Assembly: GCF_000242895.2 (NCBI RefSeq)
Contig: NC_021171.1
Location: 2,824,001-2,888,000, forward strand
Reading direction: 5' to 3'
DNA length: 64,000 nt
Source: Bacillus sp. 1NLA3E
GTDB lineage: Bacteria; Bacillota; Bacilli; Bacillales; Cytobacillaceae
The position numbers and the translations under genes were made by a program. The notes under the pieces were generated by a model. It saw only the letters and a program-made list of their open reading frames with translations, ran no database searches and was not told the origin of the DNA. This document shows positions 24,054 to 35,255 of the stretch, piece after piece (within the stretch, counting starts at the first letter, position 1; every line of letters begins with the position of its first letter).

Positions 24054-25234
24054 TGGAAGAGAACACTTATTCATTTGAAACACGATTACTTCACAATAGC
24101 CATAAAATTGATCCAACAACAGGTGCGGTGAGTGTCCCAATCCAACACGCCTCTACGTTTCATCAGTTTGATGTTGATCAGTTTGGAAAATATGATTACA
24201 GCCGCAGTCTAAATCCAACAAGGGAAGCGTTAGAGGAAGTGATTGCAGAATTAGAAGGAGGTACTCGGGGATTCGCCTTTTCATCTGGCATGGCAGCTAT
24301 TTCGACTGCCTTCCTCCTTTTATCACAAGATGATCATGTCGTTATCACAGAAGATGTTTATGGTGGAACATTCCGTATGGTAACCGAAGTCTTAACCCGT
24401 TTTGGTATTGAGCATACCTTCGTGGATATGACGAACCTTGAGAAAGTAAAACAGGCGATCCAACCAAATACAAAACTTTTTTATGTGGAGACGCCTTCCA
24501 ATCCATTGTTAAAAGTGACTGATATCAAAGCCATTAGTGAGTTAGCAAAACAAAATGGAGCCCTAACTTTTGTTGACAACACATTTCTTACTCCTGCATT
24601 ACAACGTCCGCTAGATCTTGGGGCCGATATCGTCCTACATAGCGCCACTAAATTCCTTTCAGGGCACAGTGATGTTGTTGCTGGGTTAGCTGTTGTTAAA
24701 GATGAGGAACTTGCTAAAAGGCTTGGTTACTTACAGAATGCCTTTGGGGCAATATTAGGAGTTCAAGATGCATGGCTTGTCCTTAGAGGATTAAAGACCC
24801 TTCATGTCCGCTTAGAACACTCTGTTAAATCTGCCGCAAAAATTGCTGCATTTTTACAAACACATCCTTTAGTTGAGAAGGTGTACTATCCCGGGCTAAT
24901 CGACCACCCACAATATGATATTCAACAAAAGCAAGCACTTAGTGCTGGAGCTGTGTTCTCATTCGAGTTAAAAAATGAAGAAATATTACGTTCCTTTATC
25001 TCAAAAGTAAAGATACCAGTTTTCGCTGTAAGTTTAGGGGCTGTCGAATCGATTCTATCCTACCCTGCAAAAATGTCTCATGCTTCTATGCCTGAAAGTG
25101 AGAGATTACAAAGAGGCATTAGTAATACCTTGCTACGACTATCAGTTGGACTGGAAAATCCAGATGACTTAATAGCTGATTTCAAATCTGCCTTATATGA
25201 TTATGCTCATAATCTTGTTGAGGTGAAGAAATGA
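24053..25234 (+). CDS. metC: cystathionine beta-lyase
   Basis: A 393-residue PLP enzyme that splits cystathionine to homocysteine. The PLP lysine is in [30 protein letters not shown] and [21 protein letters not shown] are conserved. It is a paralogue of the preceding gene, and the tandem metI-metC arrangement is that of B. subtilis and relatives. Start overlaps the metI stop by one base, and GGAGG lies in the last codons of metI. The stop overlaps the next gene's start (ATGA). Confidence 0.93.
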   Translation: MEENTYSFETRLLHNSHKIDPTTGAVSVPIQHASTFHQFDVDQFGKYDYSRSLNPTREALEEVIAELEGGTRGFAFSSGMAAISTAFLLLSQDDHVVITEDVYGGTFRMVTEVLTRFGIEHTFVDMTNLEKVKQAIQPNTKLFYVETPSNPLLKVTDIKAISELAKQNGALTFVDNTFLTPALQRPLDLGADIVLHSATKFLSGHSDVVAGLAVVKDEELAKRLGYLQNAFGAILGVQDAWLVLRGLKTLHVRLEHSVKSAAKIAAFLQTHPLVEKVYYPGLIDHPQYDIQQKQALSAGAVFSFELKNEEILRSFISKVKIPVFAVSLGAVESILSYPAKMSHASMPESERLQRGISNTLLRLSVGLENPDDLIADFKSALYDYAHNLVEVKK

Positions 25235-27096
25235 GTTTCCTTACCAAGCTAGAAAATCAGATCCTTATTGGTGACGGTGCGATGGGAACCCTGTTATATT
25301 CGTATGGGAAAGATATTTGTTTAGAAGAGTTGAATCTTTCTCGCCCGGAGCAGATTACTTCAATCCATCAGGCCTATATTGATGCAGGCGCCGATATAAT
25401 CCAAACGAATACTTATGCCGCAAATTATTTAAAACTCGCTCGATACGGACTTGAAGAATTAGTAAAAGAAATCAACACCGCAGCCATTCGAGTTGCTAAG
25501 CAAGCAACTGGCGGTAAATCTTATATCCTTGGTACAATAGGCGGTAATCGTGGAATTAAGCCTCACAGCGTTCATATCGAGGAAATAAAAAGAAGCTTTC
25601 GTGAGCAACTGTTTTGTTTGCTAGTAGAAGGTGTTGATGGCATTTTACTAGAGACATATTATGATAGAGAAGAAATAGAAACTGTATTAAATATAGCAAG
25701 ACGTGAGACCGAGCTTCCAATCATTGCTCAGCTTTCAATGCAAGAGGTAGGTTTCATGCAGGATCATACACCTATTTCAGAAGCATTAGGCCGACTCGAA
25801 GACCTTGGTGCAGATGTCATAGGTCTAAATTGTCGTCTTGGACCTCATCATATGCTTAAGGCCTTAGAAGAGGTACCACTCCCTAAACATTCCTATTTAT
25901 CTGCTTATCCAAATGCAAGTTTGCCGACCTATACCGATGGAGTATTTCATTATGAGGGTGATGCCGAATACTTCAGGAAATCGGCGATGTTGTTTAGGGA
26001 TCAAGGAGTCAGGTTGTTAGGAGGTTGTTGTGGAACAACACCAGAACATATCCGGGCTTTTTCTGAAGAGCTACGGAACGTTGCTCCAATTACCCAAAAA
26101 ACGAATAAACCGAAACAACAGCCTATCGCCATCAAACCAGTAACATCCAAAAGAGATGCTCCACCTTTGCAGGACATTGTAAAAGAGCGACCTTCCATTC
26201 TTGTCGAGTTAGACTCGCCAAGAAAACTAGACACAACCCGTTTTTTTGCTGGAGCAAAGGCATTAAAGGAAGTTGGAATTGACGCCATTACCCTAGCAGA
26301 CAACTCTCTGGCTTCGCCAAGGATTTCCAACTCAGCCATTGGACATTTAGTAAAAACACAAATAGGACTAAGGCCATTAATCCATATTACATGTCGTGAC
26401 CGAAATATTATCGGACTGCAATCCCATTTAATGGGTCTTCACACCCTTGGGTTAAATGATGTATTGGCTATTACTGGAGATCCCGCCAGAGTTGGTGATT
26501 TTCCTGGCGCGTCATCAGTATATGATGTTTCATCATTTGAATTAATTTCAATGATTAAACAATTAAACGAAGGTTTATCAAGTTCTGGGAAAGATCTCGG
26601 CCAAAAAACATCCTTTTCTGTTGCCTCAGCATTTAATCCTAATGTAAGGTCATTAGAAAAGGCCGTTTTACGAATGGAAAAGAAAATTGCTCACGGTGCT
26701 GACTATTTTATTACCCAGCCGGTTTTTTCAGAAGAAAAACTCTTGGAGGTTTATGAAGCTACTAGGCATATCAAAGTACCAATCTATATCGGCTTAATGC
26801 CGTTAACAAGCTATAAAAATACAGAATTTTTACATCATGAAGTACCTGGTATTAAGATATCCGACTCCATCCGCGAACAGATGGCAAAGTATAAGGATGA
26901 TCCAAACCAAGCAACTCGGGAGGGTTTAGCGATCACTAAGGCTTTAGTAGATACAGCAATAGAGCTTTTTAATGGGATATATTTTATTACTCCATTTCTA
27001 CGCTATGAACTTACTGTGGAGTTAGCAGATTACACCAACAAGAGAATTGCACAATTAACAAGGGGGAAATCAAATGTCCAGAGCATCATTCAATAA
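25231..27096 (+). CDS. yitJ: bifunctional homocysteine S-methyltransferase/methylenetetrahydrofolate reductase
   Basis: A 621-residue two-domain protein. Residues about 1-285 are a zinc homocysteine methyltransferase domain: [10 protein letters not shown] at the start, GLNCRLGP, and [12 protein letters not shown] supplying the Cys ligands. A Lys/Pro/Gln-rich linker ([13 protein letters not shown]) leads to a C-terminal MetF-type FAD reductase (about 315-605) with LALTGDPAR-like [15 protein letters not shown] and [13 protein letters not shown]. The fusion is the known YitJ form. It supplies methyl-tetrahydrofolate next to MetH. It overlaps metH by 23 bp. Confidence 0.93.
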   Translation: MSFLTKLENQILIGDGAMGTLLYSYGKDICLEELNLSRPEQITSIHQAYIDAGADIIQTNTYAANYLKLARYGLEELVKEINTAAIRVAKQATGGKSYILGTIGGNRGIKPHSVHIEEIKRSFREQLFCLLVEGVDGILLETYYDREEIETVLNIARRETELPIIAQLSMQEVGFMQDHTPISEALGRLEDLGADVIGLNCRLGPHHMLKALEEVPLPKHSYLSAYPNASLPTYTDGVFHYEGDAEYFRKSAMLFRDQGVRLLGGCCGTTPEHIRAFSEELRNVAPITQKTNKPKQQPIAIKPVTSKRDAPPLQDIVKERPSILVELDSPRKLDTTRFFAGAKALKEVGIDAITLADNSLASPRISNSAIGHLVKTQIGLRPLIHITCRDRNIIGLQSHLMGLHTLGLNDVLAITGDPARVGDFPGASSVYDVSSFELISMIKQLNEGLSSSGKDLGQKTSFSVASAFNPNVRSLEKAVLRMEKKIAHGADYFITQPVFSEEKLLEVYEATRHIKVPIYIGLMPLTSYKNTEFLHHEVPGIKISDSIREQMAKYKDDPNQATREGLAITKALVDTAIELFNGIYFITPFLRYELTVELADYTNKRIAQLTRGKSNVQSIIQ

Positions 27097-30000
27097 TGAA
27101 TTAAAGAAACGAATTCTTATTATGGACGGCGCAATGGGAACCATGCTTCAACAAGCAAATCTGACCGCAGAGGATTTTGGTGGTGATCAATACGATGGCT
27201 GTAATGAAAATTTGAATCTTACAGTTCCTAACGTAATCGAAGAGATCCATTTAGAATATTTACAAGCTGGCGCTGACATTATTGAAACCAATAGCTTTGG
27301 TGCCACTGGTATTGTTTTAGAAGAATACCAGCTATCACATCTAGCCTATGAAATAAACAAAGCGGCTGGACTTATCGCACGACGAGCGGCTGACAAGGTC
27401 TCAACTCCTGAAAAGCCACGTTTTGTTGCTGGCTCAATGGGACCAACTACAAAAACTTTAAGTGTAACTGGTGGTACCACTTTTTCCGTACTTGCTGAAA
27501 GTTATGAAGAACAAGCTATTGGCTTAATTGACGGAAAAGTTGATTTATTATTACTAGAAACAAGCCAAGATTTATTAAATGTAAAAGCAGGCTTCTTTGG
27601 GATCCAACGCGCCTTCGAAAAAACAGGAAAAAAATTACCCTTAATCATTTCTGGTACAATCGAACCCATGGGCACAACTCTTGCAGGTCAATCAATTGAA
27701 GCTTTCTACATTTCGGTTCAACATATGAACCCTGTTGCTGTTGGGCTAAATTGTGCGACCGGCCCTGAATTTATGCAGGACCATATTCGTTCATTGGCAA
27801 ATATTGCCTCAACCTCAGTTATCTGCTATCCAAATGCGGGGTTGCCTGATGAGGAAGGTCACTATCACGAAACGCCTGATAGTTTAGCTAAAAAGCTGGC
27901 CGGTTTTGCCTCTGAAGGATGGTTAAATATAGTCGGAGGTTGTTGCGGAACAACTCCAGCCCATATTAAAGCCCTTTCCGATACTATGATAGATTATAAA
28001 CCGCGACTGATTCCAGAGAATTCAGTTCATATGGTCTCAGGAATTGAAGCTTTTATATATGATGATCCAACCTTACGTCCAATTATGGTAGGCGAACGGA
28101 CGAACGTGATTGGTTCTCGAAAATTCAAACGTTTGATTGGTGAAGGAAAATTTGAAGAAGCTGCTGAGATTGCTCGAGCACAGGTAAAAGGCGGCGCACA
28201 TGTTATTGATCTCTGCCTTGCCGATCCAGATCGAGATGAAGTTGAGGACATGGAGAACTTTATTAAAGAAGTGGTTAAAAAAATAAAAGTCCCACTTGTT
28301 ATAGACTCAACAGATGATGCTGTCATTGAGAAATCACTGACCTATTCTCAGGGAAAAGCAATCATAAACTCGATTAACCTTGAAGATGGCGAAGAACGTT
28401 TTCAAGCGATTGCTCCTTTAATCCATCGTTACGGAGCAGCAGTTGTAGTAGGAACAATCGATGAAGTCGGCATGGGTGTAACCGCCGATAGAAAACTTGA
28501 GATTGCAAAACGTTCCTATGATTTACTCGTAAACAAGTATAAAATTCAGCCCCAGGATATTATTTTTGATCCACTTGTTTTTCCGGTCGGGACTGGAGAT
28601 GAACAATATATAGGTTCAGCTAAAGCAACAGTTGAAGGTATTAGATTGATTAAGGAAGCCTTACCAAAAACTCAAACCATTTTGGGAATCAGCAATGTTT
28701 CTTTTGGCTTACCTAATGTTGGTCGAGAAATTTTGAATTCCGTTTTCCTTTACCACTGTACTCAAGCTGGACTGGACTACGCCATTGTCAATACGGAAAA
28801 GCTTGAGCGGTTTGCGTCTATTTCCAAAGAAGAAATCGAGCTTGCTGAGAAGCTCTTATTTGATACCACCGATGAAACATTGGCAACCTTTACCGAATTA
28901 TACCGTGGTAAAAAGAAGGAAAGTAAGCAAACTGTTCCCACAATGTCGCTGTCAGAACGTCTTAGCTACTATATTGTTGAAGGAACAAAAGAAGGCTTGA
29001 TTCCTGATATCGAGGAAGCCCTAACTATCTATCCTGCTCCTCTTGATATCATTAACGGACCGCTAATGGATGGAATGAAAGAGGTTGGGCGCCTTTTTAA
29101 CGGTAATCAATTAATTGTTGCAGAGGTTTTACAAAGCGCCGAAGTGATGAAAGCAGCTGTTTCCTTCCTTGAGCCTTATATGGAAAAAGATAATACAACT
29201 AGTTCAAAAGGAAAAATCATTCTCGCAACTGTAAAAGGTGATGTTCACGACATTGGTAAGAATCTCGTGGATATTATTTTAAGTAACAATGGCTATGAAG
29301 TGATCGACCTTGGAATAAAGGTCTCACCAGCTGACCTTGTTACAGCAATCAAAAGAGAAGTTCCGGATATGGTTGGTTTATCAGGACTATTAGTCAAATC
29401 CGCACAACAAATGGTGCTAACGGCTCACGACATGAAACAATCAGGAATTGATATTCCAATCTTAGTTGGTGGAGCTGCACTATCTCGGAAATTCACAGAT
29501 ACAAAGATCTCCAAGGAGTATGACGGGCTTGTATTATATGCTAAAGATGCTATGAATGGTTTAGACTTGGCCAATCAACTTCAAACTCCTGAAGAATTTG
29601 AGAAACTTGTTCTCGAAAAAGATGCGAAACTAAGCGTACTAAATCAACAACCGGCTATTGTAAATACAAGTAATGTCGCGACTGCTGTAAGAGTGGCTTC
29701 AACTGTAAAAACAGATGTACCTGTTTTTATTCCTAAAGATACAAATCGACATATTGTTAAAACTTATACCCTTGCTCATATTGAACCGTATATTAACAAG
29801 CAGATGCTTATTGGTCATCATCTAGGGGTAAAGGGAAATATTGAAAAGCTGTTAGCAGCAGGTGACGAAAAGGCTGTAAAGCTAAATGAAATGGTAAATC
29901 AATTGATAGAGGAAGCAAAAAAGAATGACTGGATCAAACCAGCAGCCGTTTACCAATTCTTCCCGGCTCAGGCAGAAGAAAATAAAATTGCTATTATCGA

Positions 30001-30529
30001 TCCAAATCAACAACAAAAAGTTGTGGAAGAGTTTGATTTCCCGCGTCAAAACAACTCACCATTTCTTTGTCTTGCTGATTATGTTAAGACAGCAGATAGT
30101 GGAATGACAGATTATGTTGGCTTTTTCACTGTTACTGCTGGTCCAGGTATTCGTGAAGTAGCTGATACTCTAAAAGAACAAGGAAGATTTTTGGAATGCC
30201 ACGCACTTCAGGCATTGGCTTTAGAGACGGCAGAAGGTTTAGCAGAACTCATTCACCGCCAGATGCGGGATCGTTGGGGCTTCCCTGATCCAGTTGATTT
30301 TACAATGAAAGATCGTTTTTCTGCTCGCTATCAAGGACAACGTTTCTCGTTTGGATATCCTGCTTGTCCCGAACTCGAGGACCAGAAAAAGTTATTCTCC
30401 CTGTTACATCCAGAAGATATTGGAGTCCATTTAACAGAGGGTTGTATGATGGAACCAGAAGCTTCTGTTTCAGCAATGGTTTTCGCACATCCAGAAGCAA
30501 GATATTTTACAGTATTAAAGAATGATTAG
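27074..30529 (+). CDS. metH: cobalamin-dependent methionine synthase
   Basis: A 1151-residue protein with all four modules: homocysteine-binding zinc domain (about 1-320; [21 protein letters not shown]), pterin-binding domain (about 340-600; [12 protein letters not shown]), cobalamin domain (about 640-870) with the cobalt-ligating [14 protein letters not shown], and the SAM-dependent reactivation domain (about 890-1151; [15 protein letters not shown]). It transfers the methyl group of methyl-tetrahydrofolate to homocysteine. The ATG lies after AAGGGGGAAATCA. No B12-independent metE is in the window. The gene needs cobalamin, as does the radical SAM enzyme at 3 kb. Confidence 0.97.
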   Translation: MSRASFNNELKKRILIMDGAMGTMLQQANLTAEDFGGDQYDGCNENLNLTVPNVIEEIHLEYLQAGADIIETNSFGATGIVLEEYQLSHLAYEINKAAGLIARRAADKVSTPEKPRFVAGSMGPTTKTLSVTGGTTFSVLAESYEEQAIGLIDGKVDLLLLETSQDLLNVKAGFFGIQRAFEKTGKKLPLIISGTIEPMGTTLAGQSIEAFYISVQHMNPVAVGLNCATGPEFMQDHIRSLANIASTSVICYPNAGLPDEEGHYHETPDSLAKKLAGFASEGWLNIVGGCCGTTPAHIKALSDTMIDYKPRLIPENSVHMVSGIEAFIYDDPTLRPIMVGERTNVIGSRKFKRLIGEGKFEEAAEIARAQVKGGAHVIDLCLADPDRDEVEDMENFIKEVVKKIKVPLVIDSTDDAVIEKSLTYSQGKAIINSINLEDGEERFQAIAPLIHRYGAAVVVGTIDEVGMGVTADRKLEIAKRSYDLLVNKYKIQPQDIIFDPLVFPVGTGDEQYIGSAKATVEGIRLIKEALPKTQTILGISNVSFGLPNVGREILNSVFLYHCTQAGLDYAIVNTEKLERFASISKEEIELAEKLLFDTTDETLATFTELYRGKKKESKQTVPTMSLSERLSYYIVEGTKEGLIPDIEEALTIYPAPLDIINGPLMDGMKEVGRLFNGNQLIVAEVLQSAEVMKAAVSFLEPYMEKDNTTSSKGKIILATVKGDVHDIGKNLVDIILSNNGYEVIDLGIKVSPADLVTAIKREVPDMVGLSGLLVKSAQQMVLTAHDMKQSGIDIPILVGGAALSRKFTDTKISKEYDGLVLYAKDAMNGLDLANQLQTPEEFEKLVLEKDAKLSVLNQQPAIVNTSNVATAVRVASTVKTDVPVFIPKDTNRHIVKTYTLAHIEPYINKQMLIGHHLGVKGNIEKLLAAGDEKAVKLNEMVNQLIEEAKKNDWIKPAAVYQFFPAQAEENKIAIIDPNQQQKVVEEFDFPRQNNSPFLCLADYVKTADSGMTDYVGFFTVTAGPGIREVADTLKEQGRFLECHALQALALETAEGLAELIHRQMRDRWGFPDPVDFTMKDRFSARYQGQRFSFGYPACPELEDQKKLFSLLHPEDIGVHLTEGCMMEPEASVSAMVFAHPEARYFTVLKND

Positions 30530-30542
30530 CTTTTAGAAAAAT

Positions 30543-30572
30543 AAAAACAGCCTATTCTCGGCTGTTTTTATT
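30543..30572. terminator. bidirectional terminator, metH and yteA
   Basis: AAAAACAGCC pairs with GGCTGTTTTTA with A and T runs on either side. It overlaps the last codons of the converging minus-strand gene. Confidence 0.85.
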
Positions 30573-31337
30573 TTTTTCCTTTTTCATAGCATCCTCTGTA
30601 TATGGTTCGTGTTCAACAGCGGGCAAATCTCCAAATGTTGTCATGATTCCTTCTTCATCTAAAGCATCTTCATAATGCTCATGCTGCTCATTAGGGTAAA
30701 CTTTGATGTTATTCCCATACATATCATTGCCAACAAAATTTTCAAAATCCTCAACATAGCCAATGTTTTCATCCGCTTCATTGTAACTATTTTCATAACG
30801 ATCATTTGGATAAGCAAAGTCAGAAGGAGTCTCAGATGTACCAAACTCCGCCACTTCCTGCCAGGCATCCTCTGCATCATAGGCAACTGACTCATCTTTC
30901 TCATCAAAATCAAATTTACCAAATGGAGGCATTAGTACCCCTTCTTCAACTGGACGTTTGTGAGAAACAAACTGGTCTGGACTATGCTCGATACAATAGG
31001 TTGTTGTTGGGAGAACTTCAAGACGTTCATAGGGAATTTCCGCCCCGCAAACTTCACAGATCCCATATGTTCCATGTTCAATTGCCGCCAACGCCTTGTC
31101 AATATTCCCCAAATGAATTTCCTCATGCTCATTTAGGGCGATATCTTTTTCACGTTCGTATAATTCGGTTCCTTCATCACCAGGATGGTTGTCATAGCTT
31201 GATAACTCACCCACTGACTCATGTGCATGACCTCTTTCAAGCCCAAAATGATCGTTTTGCTCAAACCTAACAAGAAGGTCTTTCTTCTCATTATTTAATT
31301 GGTCTCGAAAATTGGATAGTTGTTCTGAAGTAAGCAT
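30552..31337 (-). CDS. yteA: YteA-type sporulation protein (TraR/DksA zinc finger)
   Basis: A 261-residue protein. The N-terminal ~130 residues are DksA/TraR-like: helical LTSEQLSNFRDQLNNEKKDL, DNHPGDEGTELYEREKDIAL, and the zinc finger YGICEVCGAEIPYERLE...TTYCIEH. The second pair is C-x2-H rather than C-x2-C. The C-terminal half is acidic, low-complexity and rich in Glu, Asp and Tyr, as in YteA-family proteins, which are linked to sporulation. ATG 31337 is chosen because AAAGGGG is 8 bp upstream; a GTG at 31346 overlaps that site. Confidence 0.85.
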   Translation of the reverse strand: MLTSEQLSNFRDQLNNEKKDLLVRFEQNDHFGLERGHAHESVGELSSYDNHPGDEGTELYEREKDIALNEHEEIHLGNIDKALAAIEHGTYGICEVCGAEIPYERLEVLPTTTYCIEHSPDQFVSHKRPVEEGVLMPPFGKFDFDEKDESVAYDAEDAWQEVAEFGTSETPSDFAYPNDRYENSYNEADENIGYVEDFENFVGNDMYGNNIKVYPNEQHEHYEDALDEEGIMTTFGDLPAVEHEPYTEDAMKKEKNKNSRE

Positions 31338-31502
31338 TATTCGCACCCCTTTCCATCACGTTAAAGTTAGTTTTCCAAAGACACACCCTTTCATGCTAAC
31401 TAATCATTCTTCTCGATTGAATTGTTCGTTATTTGTATAAAAAATCGGTGTTAACAAGATGCTAAGAAAAAGTTTCGATATTCCAATTAAGGGGTGAAAC
31501 AA

Positions 31503-31670
31503 ATGGTTAATGAAAACTTTGAGGAATTTTCCAAGGAACAAAAAAAGCACCAATCAAGTTATCTTGGAGGAAGTAAAAGGGCAGGTTTTAATAAATCTGA
31601 TTATAACAGTCAAGAAAACACGGATAAATCAGTTGGAGCAACAGGTAGAAATCGGACATTAAAATCCTAA
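31503..31670 (+). CDS. small hydrophilic protein, probably sporulation-associated
   Basis: A 55-residue polar peptide starting MVNENFEEFSKEQKKHQSSY and ending VGATGRNRTLKS. It has AAGGGGTGAAACAA before the ATG at 31503, which is a strong site. Composition (Lys, Ser, Asn, Gly, Gln) is like that of small spore proteins, but the family is not recognised. It is divergent from yteA and lies 83 bp before the DUF3231 gene, another spore-type gene. Confidence 0.6.
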   Translation: MVNENFEEFSKEQKKHQSSYLGGSKRAGFNKSDYNSQENTDKSVGATGRNRTLKS

Positions 31671-31753
31671 TATCTATTTAAAAGTTGAATAAATTTTATG
31701 CTTTAATCAAAAAGTAAGGAAGCATCTTAAAAAATCCAAAAGGGTGAAAAAAG

Positions 31754-32296
31754 TTGCAAAAACTAAACATTGGGAGTGTACTTATGGGAATTTTAAGTGG
31801 AAATCCACAAAATGAACCTCTTCATTACGGTGAGGTTTTTGGAGCATGGGGTTATTTATTAGCTGCAAAAGGGATGGTAGCCGGATACCAGACATTTTCA
31901 AACCATACTGGTGATGGTGACCTTAAAAGATTAATAAGCGAAGCTATCCAGGGGCTAAAACAAGAGATTGAACAAACAGAGGAATTACTAAAGGTAAATG
32001 GTGTTGGACTGCCACCTTCTCCACCTGAACGTCCACAGGCTGATTTAGAAAGTATTCCGGTTGGAGCAAGGTTTAATGATCCAGAAATTAGCGCTTCTAT
32101 ATCAAAAGATATTGCCCAAGGATTGATTGCTTGCAGTCAAATAATTGGACAATCCATTCGTGAGGATGTTGCCTTGATGTTTGGTCAATTTCTCACCGCC
32201 AAACTACTGCTCGGTGCAAAATTCTTACGATTAAATAAGGACAAAGGCTGGCTTATTCCTCCTCCACTTCATCTTCATTCAGCCGAAAAAGAATAA
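31754..32296 (+). CDS. DUF3231 family protein
   Basis: A 180-residue protein of the DUF3231/CotF-like helical family. GILSGNPQNEPLHYGEVFGAW, PPSPPERP, VGARFNDPEISASISKDIA and CSQIIGQSIREDVALMFGQF are strongly conserved in Bacillus paralogues thought to be spore-coat associated. The TTG at 31754 follows AAGGGTGAAAAAAG. An alternative is the ATG at 31784 (MGILSGN), which matches the start of many family members and has GGGAGTG 8 bp upstream. The protein is soluble, with no signal peptide. Confidence 0.85.
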   Translation: MQKLNIGSVLMGILSGNPQNEPLHYGEVFGAWGYLLAAKGMVAGYQTFSNHTGDGDLKRLISEAIQGLKQEIEQTEELLKVNGVGLPPSPPERPQADLESIPVGARFNDPEISASISKDIAQGLIACSQIIGQSIREDVALMFGQFLTAKLLLGAKFLRLNKDKGWLIPPPLHLHSAEKE

Positions 32297-32297
32297 T

Positions 32298-32328
32298 AAA
32301 AACCAGGCATTTGCCTGGCTTTTTTTTA
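32298..32328. terminator. bidirectional terminator between the DUF3231 gene and mnmH
   Basis: AAAAACCAGGC pairs with GCCTGGCTTTTT around ATTT, with a run of T residues. Confidence 0.9.
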
Positions 32329-32329
32329 T

Positions 32330-33394
32330 TTATGGATGCAGTTTGGAAAATGACTGATCAATTATCGTAGCAATTTCATTTATCACTTCTGCTTGATTAT
32401 CAGTATTAATGTGAATGAATTCTTCACCATATTCAAACAACTTATGAGTATAGCGAGGATCATAATAATATTCCAGCAGGAGTTTAATAAATTGTTTATA
32501 ATTTCGATTCTCTAATTCTTCGATAATCGCAGCCCTTATTGTCAGGTCTTTTATTCTTTTTTGAATCACCGACATTTTTTCTTTAACCTGATCGTAAAAC
32601 CACTGTTCCAAATAGTATGGTTCTACATATTCACGATAAATTCGTTCAACGCGGGATGCTATGGAAGCATGAATGTAAATTTGTAACCCACCTATTTTTT
32701 TATCTAGTAGTTCTTGTGGTTGAGTTACTTTCCCTATTCTTTTACTTTCGGCTTCAACAATCAAAAAGGACGATTCTTTTAACTCCATTAACCTTGAAAA
32801 TAGCAAAGCATCAAAGGTTTTTTGATTATTCCCACCACCAGAGTTTCCCATTGCTCCAAAAATCGATCCCTTATGTGCAGCTATGCCCTCTAAATCTAAA
32901 ACAGGATAACCTTGCTCTTGTAATTTTATTAAAATATCAGTTTTCCCGACACCAGTCATACCATGTAGAACAACTGCTTTATTTGGAATAATCGAAGGGA
33001 TTTGCTCAAGAATATATTGACGATATGCTCTAAACCCACCTTCGATCCGGTATACAGGAATACCCGAGAATTCAAGGAACGTTGCGACCGCTCTGCTTCG
33101 CATTCCACCTCTCCAACAGAAAAGAACGGGTACTAATCCGTTCTTGGTCAGTTCTTTTATCTGAGATAATAAAGTTGGGATATAAGGAGAAACCAGTTCC
33201 ATTGCACGCCATTTAGCATGGTCTTGTCCAACTTGCTTATAAATTGTCCCAATTTCTTTGCGAACTATATTATTAAATAAAGGAACGTTAATCGCACCAG
33301 GAATGGTCCCTTCCTCATATTCCTCTGGAGAGCGAACGTCTACAGGTACTGCGTTTTGTTTTTCAAAAAATTCTTCTATCGATATATCAATCAA
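32330..33394 (-). CDS. mnmH: tRNA 2-selenouridine synthase (MnmH/YbbB)
   Basis: A 354-residue enzyme that modifies 2-thiouridine at the tRNA wobble position through a geranylated intermediate. The N-terminal rhodanese domain has PVDVRSPEEYEEGTIPGAIN and the catalytic Cys in VLFCWRGGMRSRAV (C-W-R-G-G-x-R-S). The C-terminal part has a P-loop, HGMTGVGKTDILIKL. TTG at 33394 is preferred because GGGGGT is 7 bp upstream; the frame extends to GTG 33409. No selD gene is in the window, so selenium supply is not shown. Confidence 0.9.
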   Translation of the reverse strand: MIDISIEEFFEKQNAVPVDVRSPEEYEEGTIPGAINVPLFNNIVRKEIGTIYKQVGQDHAKWRAMELVSPYIPTLLSQIKELTKNGLVPVLFCWRGGMRSRAVATFLEFSGIPVYRIEGGFRAYRQYILEQIPSIIPNKAVVLHGMTGVGKTDILIKLQEQGYPVLDLEGIAAHKGSIFGAMGNSGGGNNQKTFDALLFSRLMELKESSFLIVEAESKRIGKVTQPQELLDKKIGGLQIYIHASIASRVERIYREYVEPYYLEQWFYDQVKEKMSVIQKRIKDLTIRAAIIEELENRNYKQFIKLLLEYYYDPRYTHKLFEYGEEFIHINTDNQAEVINEIATIIDQSFSKLHP

Positions 33395-33550
33395 GGTATT
33401 TACCCCCACATTTATGAAAACTCAATATTCCTATTGTATCCCAATATCTTTAAATTTTATAGTGGAAAGATTTCAATCCATAAAAAAGGGGGGGAACAAC
33501 ATACGTTTCATCTACCCAAAGGTGTAGATATAATATTTTTGATTGCTACT

Positions 33551-34699
33551 TCAAACAGATCGAATGGTCTCCTCAGCGAGTAACCTGATGGTCATGTCAT
33601 CCATTGGAGGATTGTGAAGTCCTGCTCTGACATCTCGATAATATCGCTGTAGCGGATTTTGTTGCGACAAGCTTTTGGCACCAACTATTCGCATCGCAAG
33701 GTCCACTACTGAGATGGCTGAATTGGTAACAGCATGCTTAACAGCACCCAATAGTGGCAGCATATTCTGTCTATCTTGCTCACTAGCTTGATCCCATTGT
33801 TTTGCCACAGAATAGAGAAAATACTTAGACTGCATAAGAATCAACTCCATCTCACCAATTTTTTGTTGAACATTGGGTAGGTCACTAATGGTTCCACTAA
33901 TGCTAGATGGAGAATATTCCTTCGCAAATTTTACCGAATAAGAGCGAGCAGCGTAGGCAATACCCAAATAACACGCTGGGATATGAAGAAGCCAGCCGTT
34001 CGCTTGTCTTTTTCCTGACTGCAATCGCTCAACTAGATATTCCTTTTCTATTTCTACATGATCTAAAACCAAATCATGACTGCCTGTTCCACGCATGGCA
34101 ATGCTATCCCATGTTTCTTCAATGTTTACCCCTGAGACATCTCTTTGGATGAGAAAATTACCAACTTCACCATCTTCCATCGTTGCGCTTACAATAAAAA
34201 AGTCCAGAATTGGTGCCATTGTAGTAAATATTTTCCGTCCATTAATAAGCCATTTCCCATTTTTTTCTTTAGCAGTCGTAAATGGTTTACCACCTCTAGT
34301 GGGGCTACCCGTTTGCGGCTCTGTCGCAGCACCATTTATCAGCGCTCCCTGTCTAACTTTTCCACAAATCCATGAATACATTTCCGAGGTCCAAAGTCTC
34401 TTTTCTGCTAAATTTTTTATGATTCCCATATGCCACCCTATTGAAAGGGCTGTAGCTCCATCACCTTCAGCAATCTTTTCTTGTAACCTAACCATCTCGT
34501 AAAGTGAAATTCCCTTTCCACCGAGTTCTTGAGGAACAGTTAACATAGTGTAGCCACTTCGCTTCAGGTCATCTATATTCTCAAAAGGAAACAGACCTTC
34601 CGCATCCATTTTTCCTCCTCGTGTTCTAAACGTATCCTTCATTAGATTGATTAGTTTAACTCTATCCTCGATAGAATCCAATTTTAGAAAATCCATCAT
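33551..34699 (-). CDS. acyl-CoA dehydrogenase family protein
   Basis: A 382-residue FAD enzyme of the acyl-CoA dehydrogenase fold. N-terminal helices (FRTRGGKMDAEGLFPFENID), then GGKGISLYEMVRLQEKIAEGDG, FAD-contacting GSPTRGG...INGRKIFTT, a beta-domain (SIAMRGTGSHDLVLDHVEIE), and a C-terminal helical region with IVGAKSLSQQNPLQRYYRDVRAGLH. It resembles the B. subtilis YdbM group, whose substrate is not settled. It starts at ATG 34699 or 34696 behind GAGGGGG. The extension to 34744 has no site. It is monocistronic. Confidence 0.85.
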   Translation of the reverse strand: MMDFLKLDSIEDRVKLINLMKDTFRTRGGKMDAEGLFPFENIDDLKRSGYTMLTVPQELGGKGISLYEMVRLQEKIAEGDGATALSIGWHMGIIKNLAEKRLWTSEMYSWICGKVRQGALINGAATEPQTGSPTRGGKPFTTAKEKNGKWLINGRKIFTTMAPILDFFIVSATMEDGEVGNFLIQRDVSGVNIEETWDSIAMRGTGSHDLVLDHVEIEKEYLVERLQSGKRQANGWLLHIPACYLGIAYAARSYSVKFAKEYSPSSISGTISDLPNVQQKIGEMELILMQSKYFLYSVAKQWDQASEQDRQNMLPLLGAVKHAVTNSAISVVDLAMRIVGAKSLSQQNPLQRYYRDVRAGLHNPPMDDMTIRLLAEETIRSV

Positions 34700-34989
34700 A
34701 ACATCCCCCTCTAACAAACTGAAAAAAATAACATCTTCTTCCATTATTCCTCATTCTCTATATGCAAACAATGATAGAGGCTTAATATTTCTATTTTTTA
34801 GAAAAAGGCTCTGTTAAACTCCCTCAGTTTAATGCGATTTTCTCCCGAATGCTCGCTAATTCGCAGGATTTCATAGTCCCATATTTTGAATTAACAGTTA
34901 AGTGGAATGAATTCAGATCATTATTGGCTCGTGGAGGCATAGTGAAATAAAGGGATAAATAATAACCCCAATTTTTACCATGTGATGTA

Positions 34990-35180
34990 CATGCTCCACG
35001 CCGCCCCTGGAGGCTTTCCCTCCCATGTCTCAACGGGTCAATTGCCCTTTCATTCCTTCGTCATGCCTACCCAAGGGGTGGAGGCCAGTCAAGCTAGATT
35101 AATGGGTCTATGCCCTTTTGTTTAACAAATCTGGTACTCCGTACATATTTATTATCCTGCGAATAAGCCAGCATTCGGTT
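34990..35180 (-). ncRNA. candidate bridge RNA of the IS110 element
   Basis: Read on the minus strand (transposase direction). First loop, 35134-35085: outer stem CCAG/CTGG, 5' guide TGTTAAAC equal to the left target arm plus core, inner stem GGG/CCC, 3' guide TCTAG complementary to core plus right target arm. Second loop, about 35060-35015: 5' guide AGGAATG equal to the element end at 36627-36633, inner stem GGG/CCC, 3' guide GAGGGA complementary to core plus the other element end (CTCCCTC at 34819). The order target loop then donor loop is that of known bridge RNAs. Ends are approximate. Confidence 0.65.
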
Positions 35181-35255
35181 TATACAATTCTGTTATCTAA
35201 TTTATTTTTGGTGTCACATTTAAGAAATCAGATTTAGTTCAAGGTTCTATCGTAA

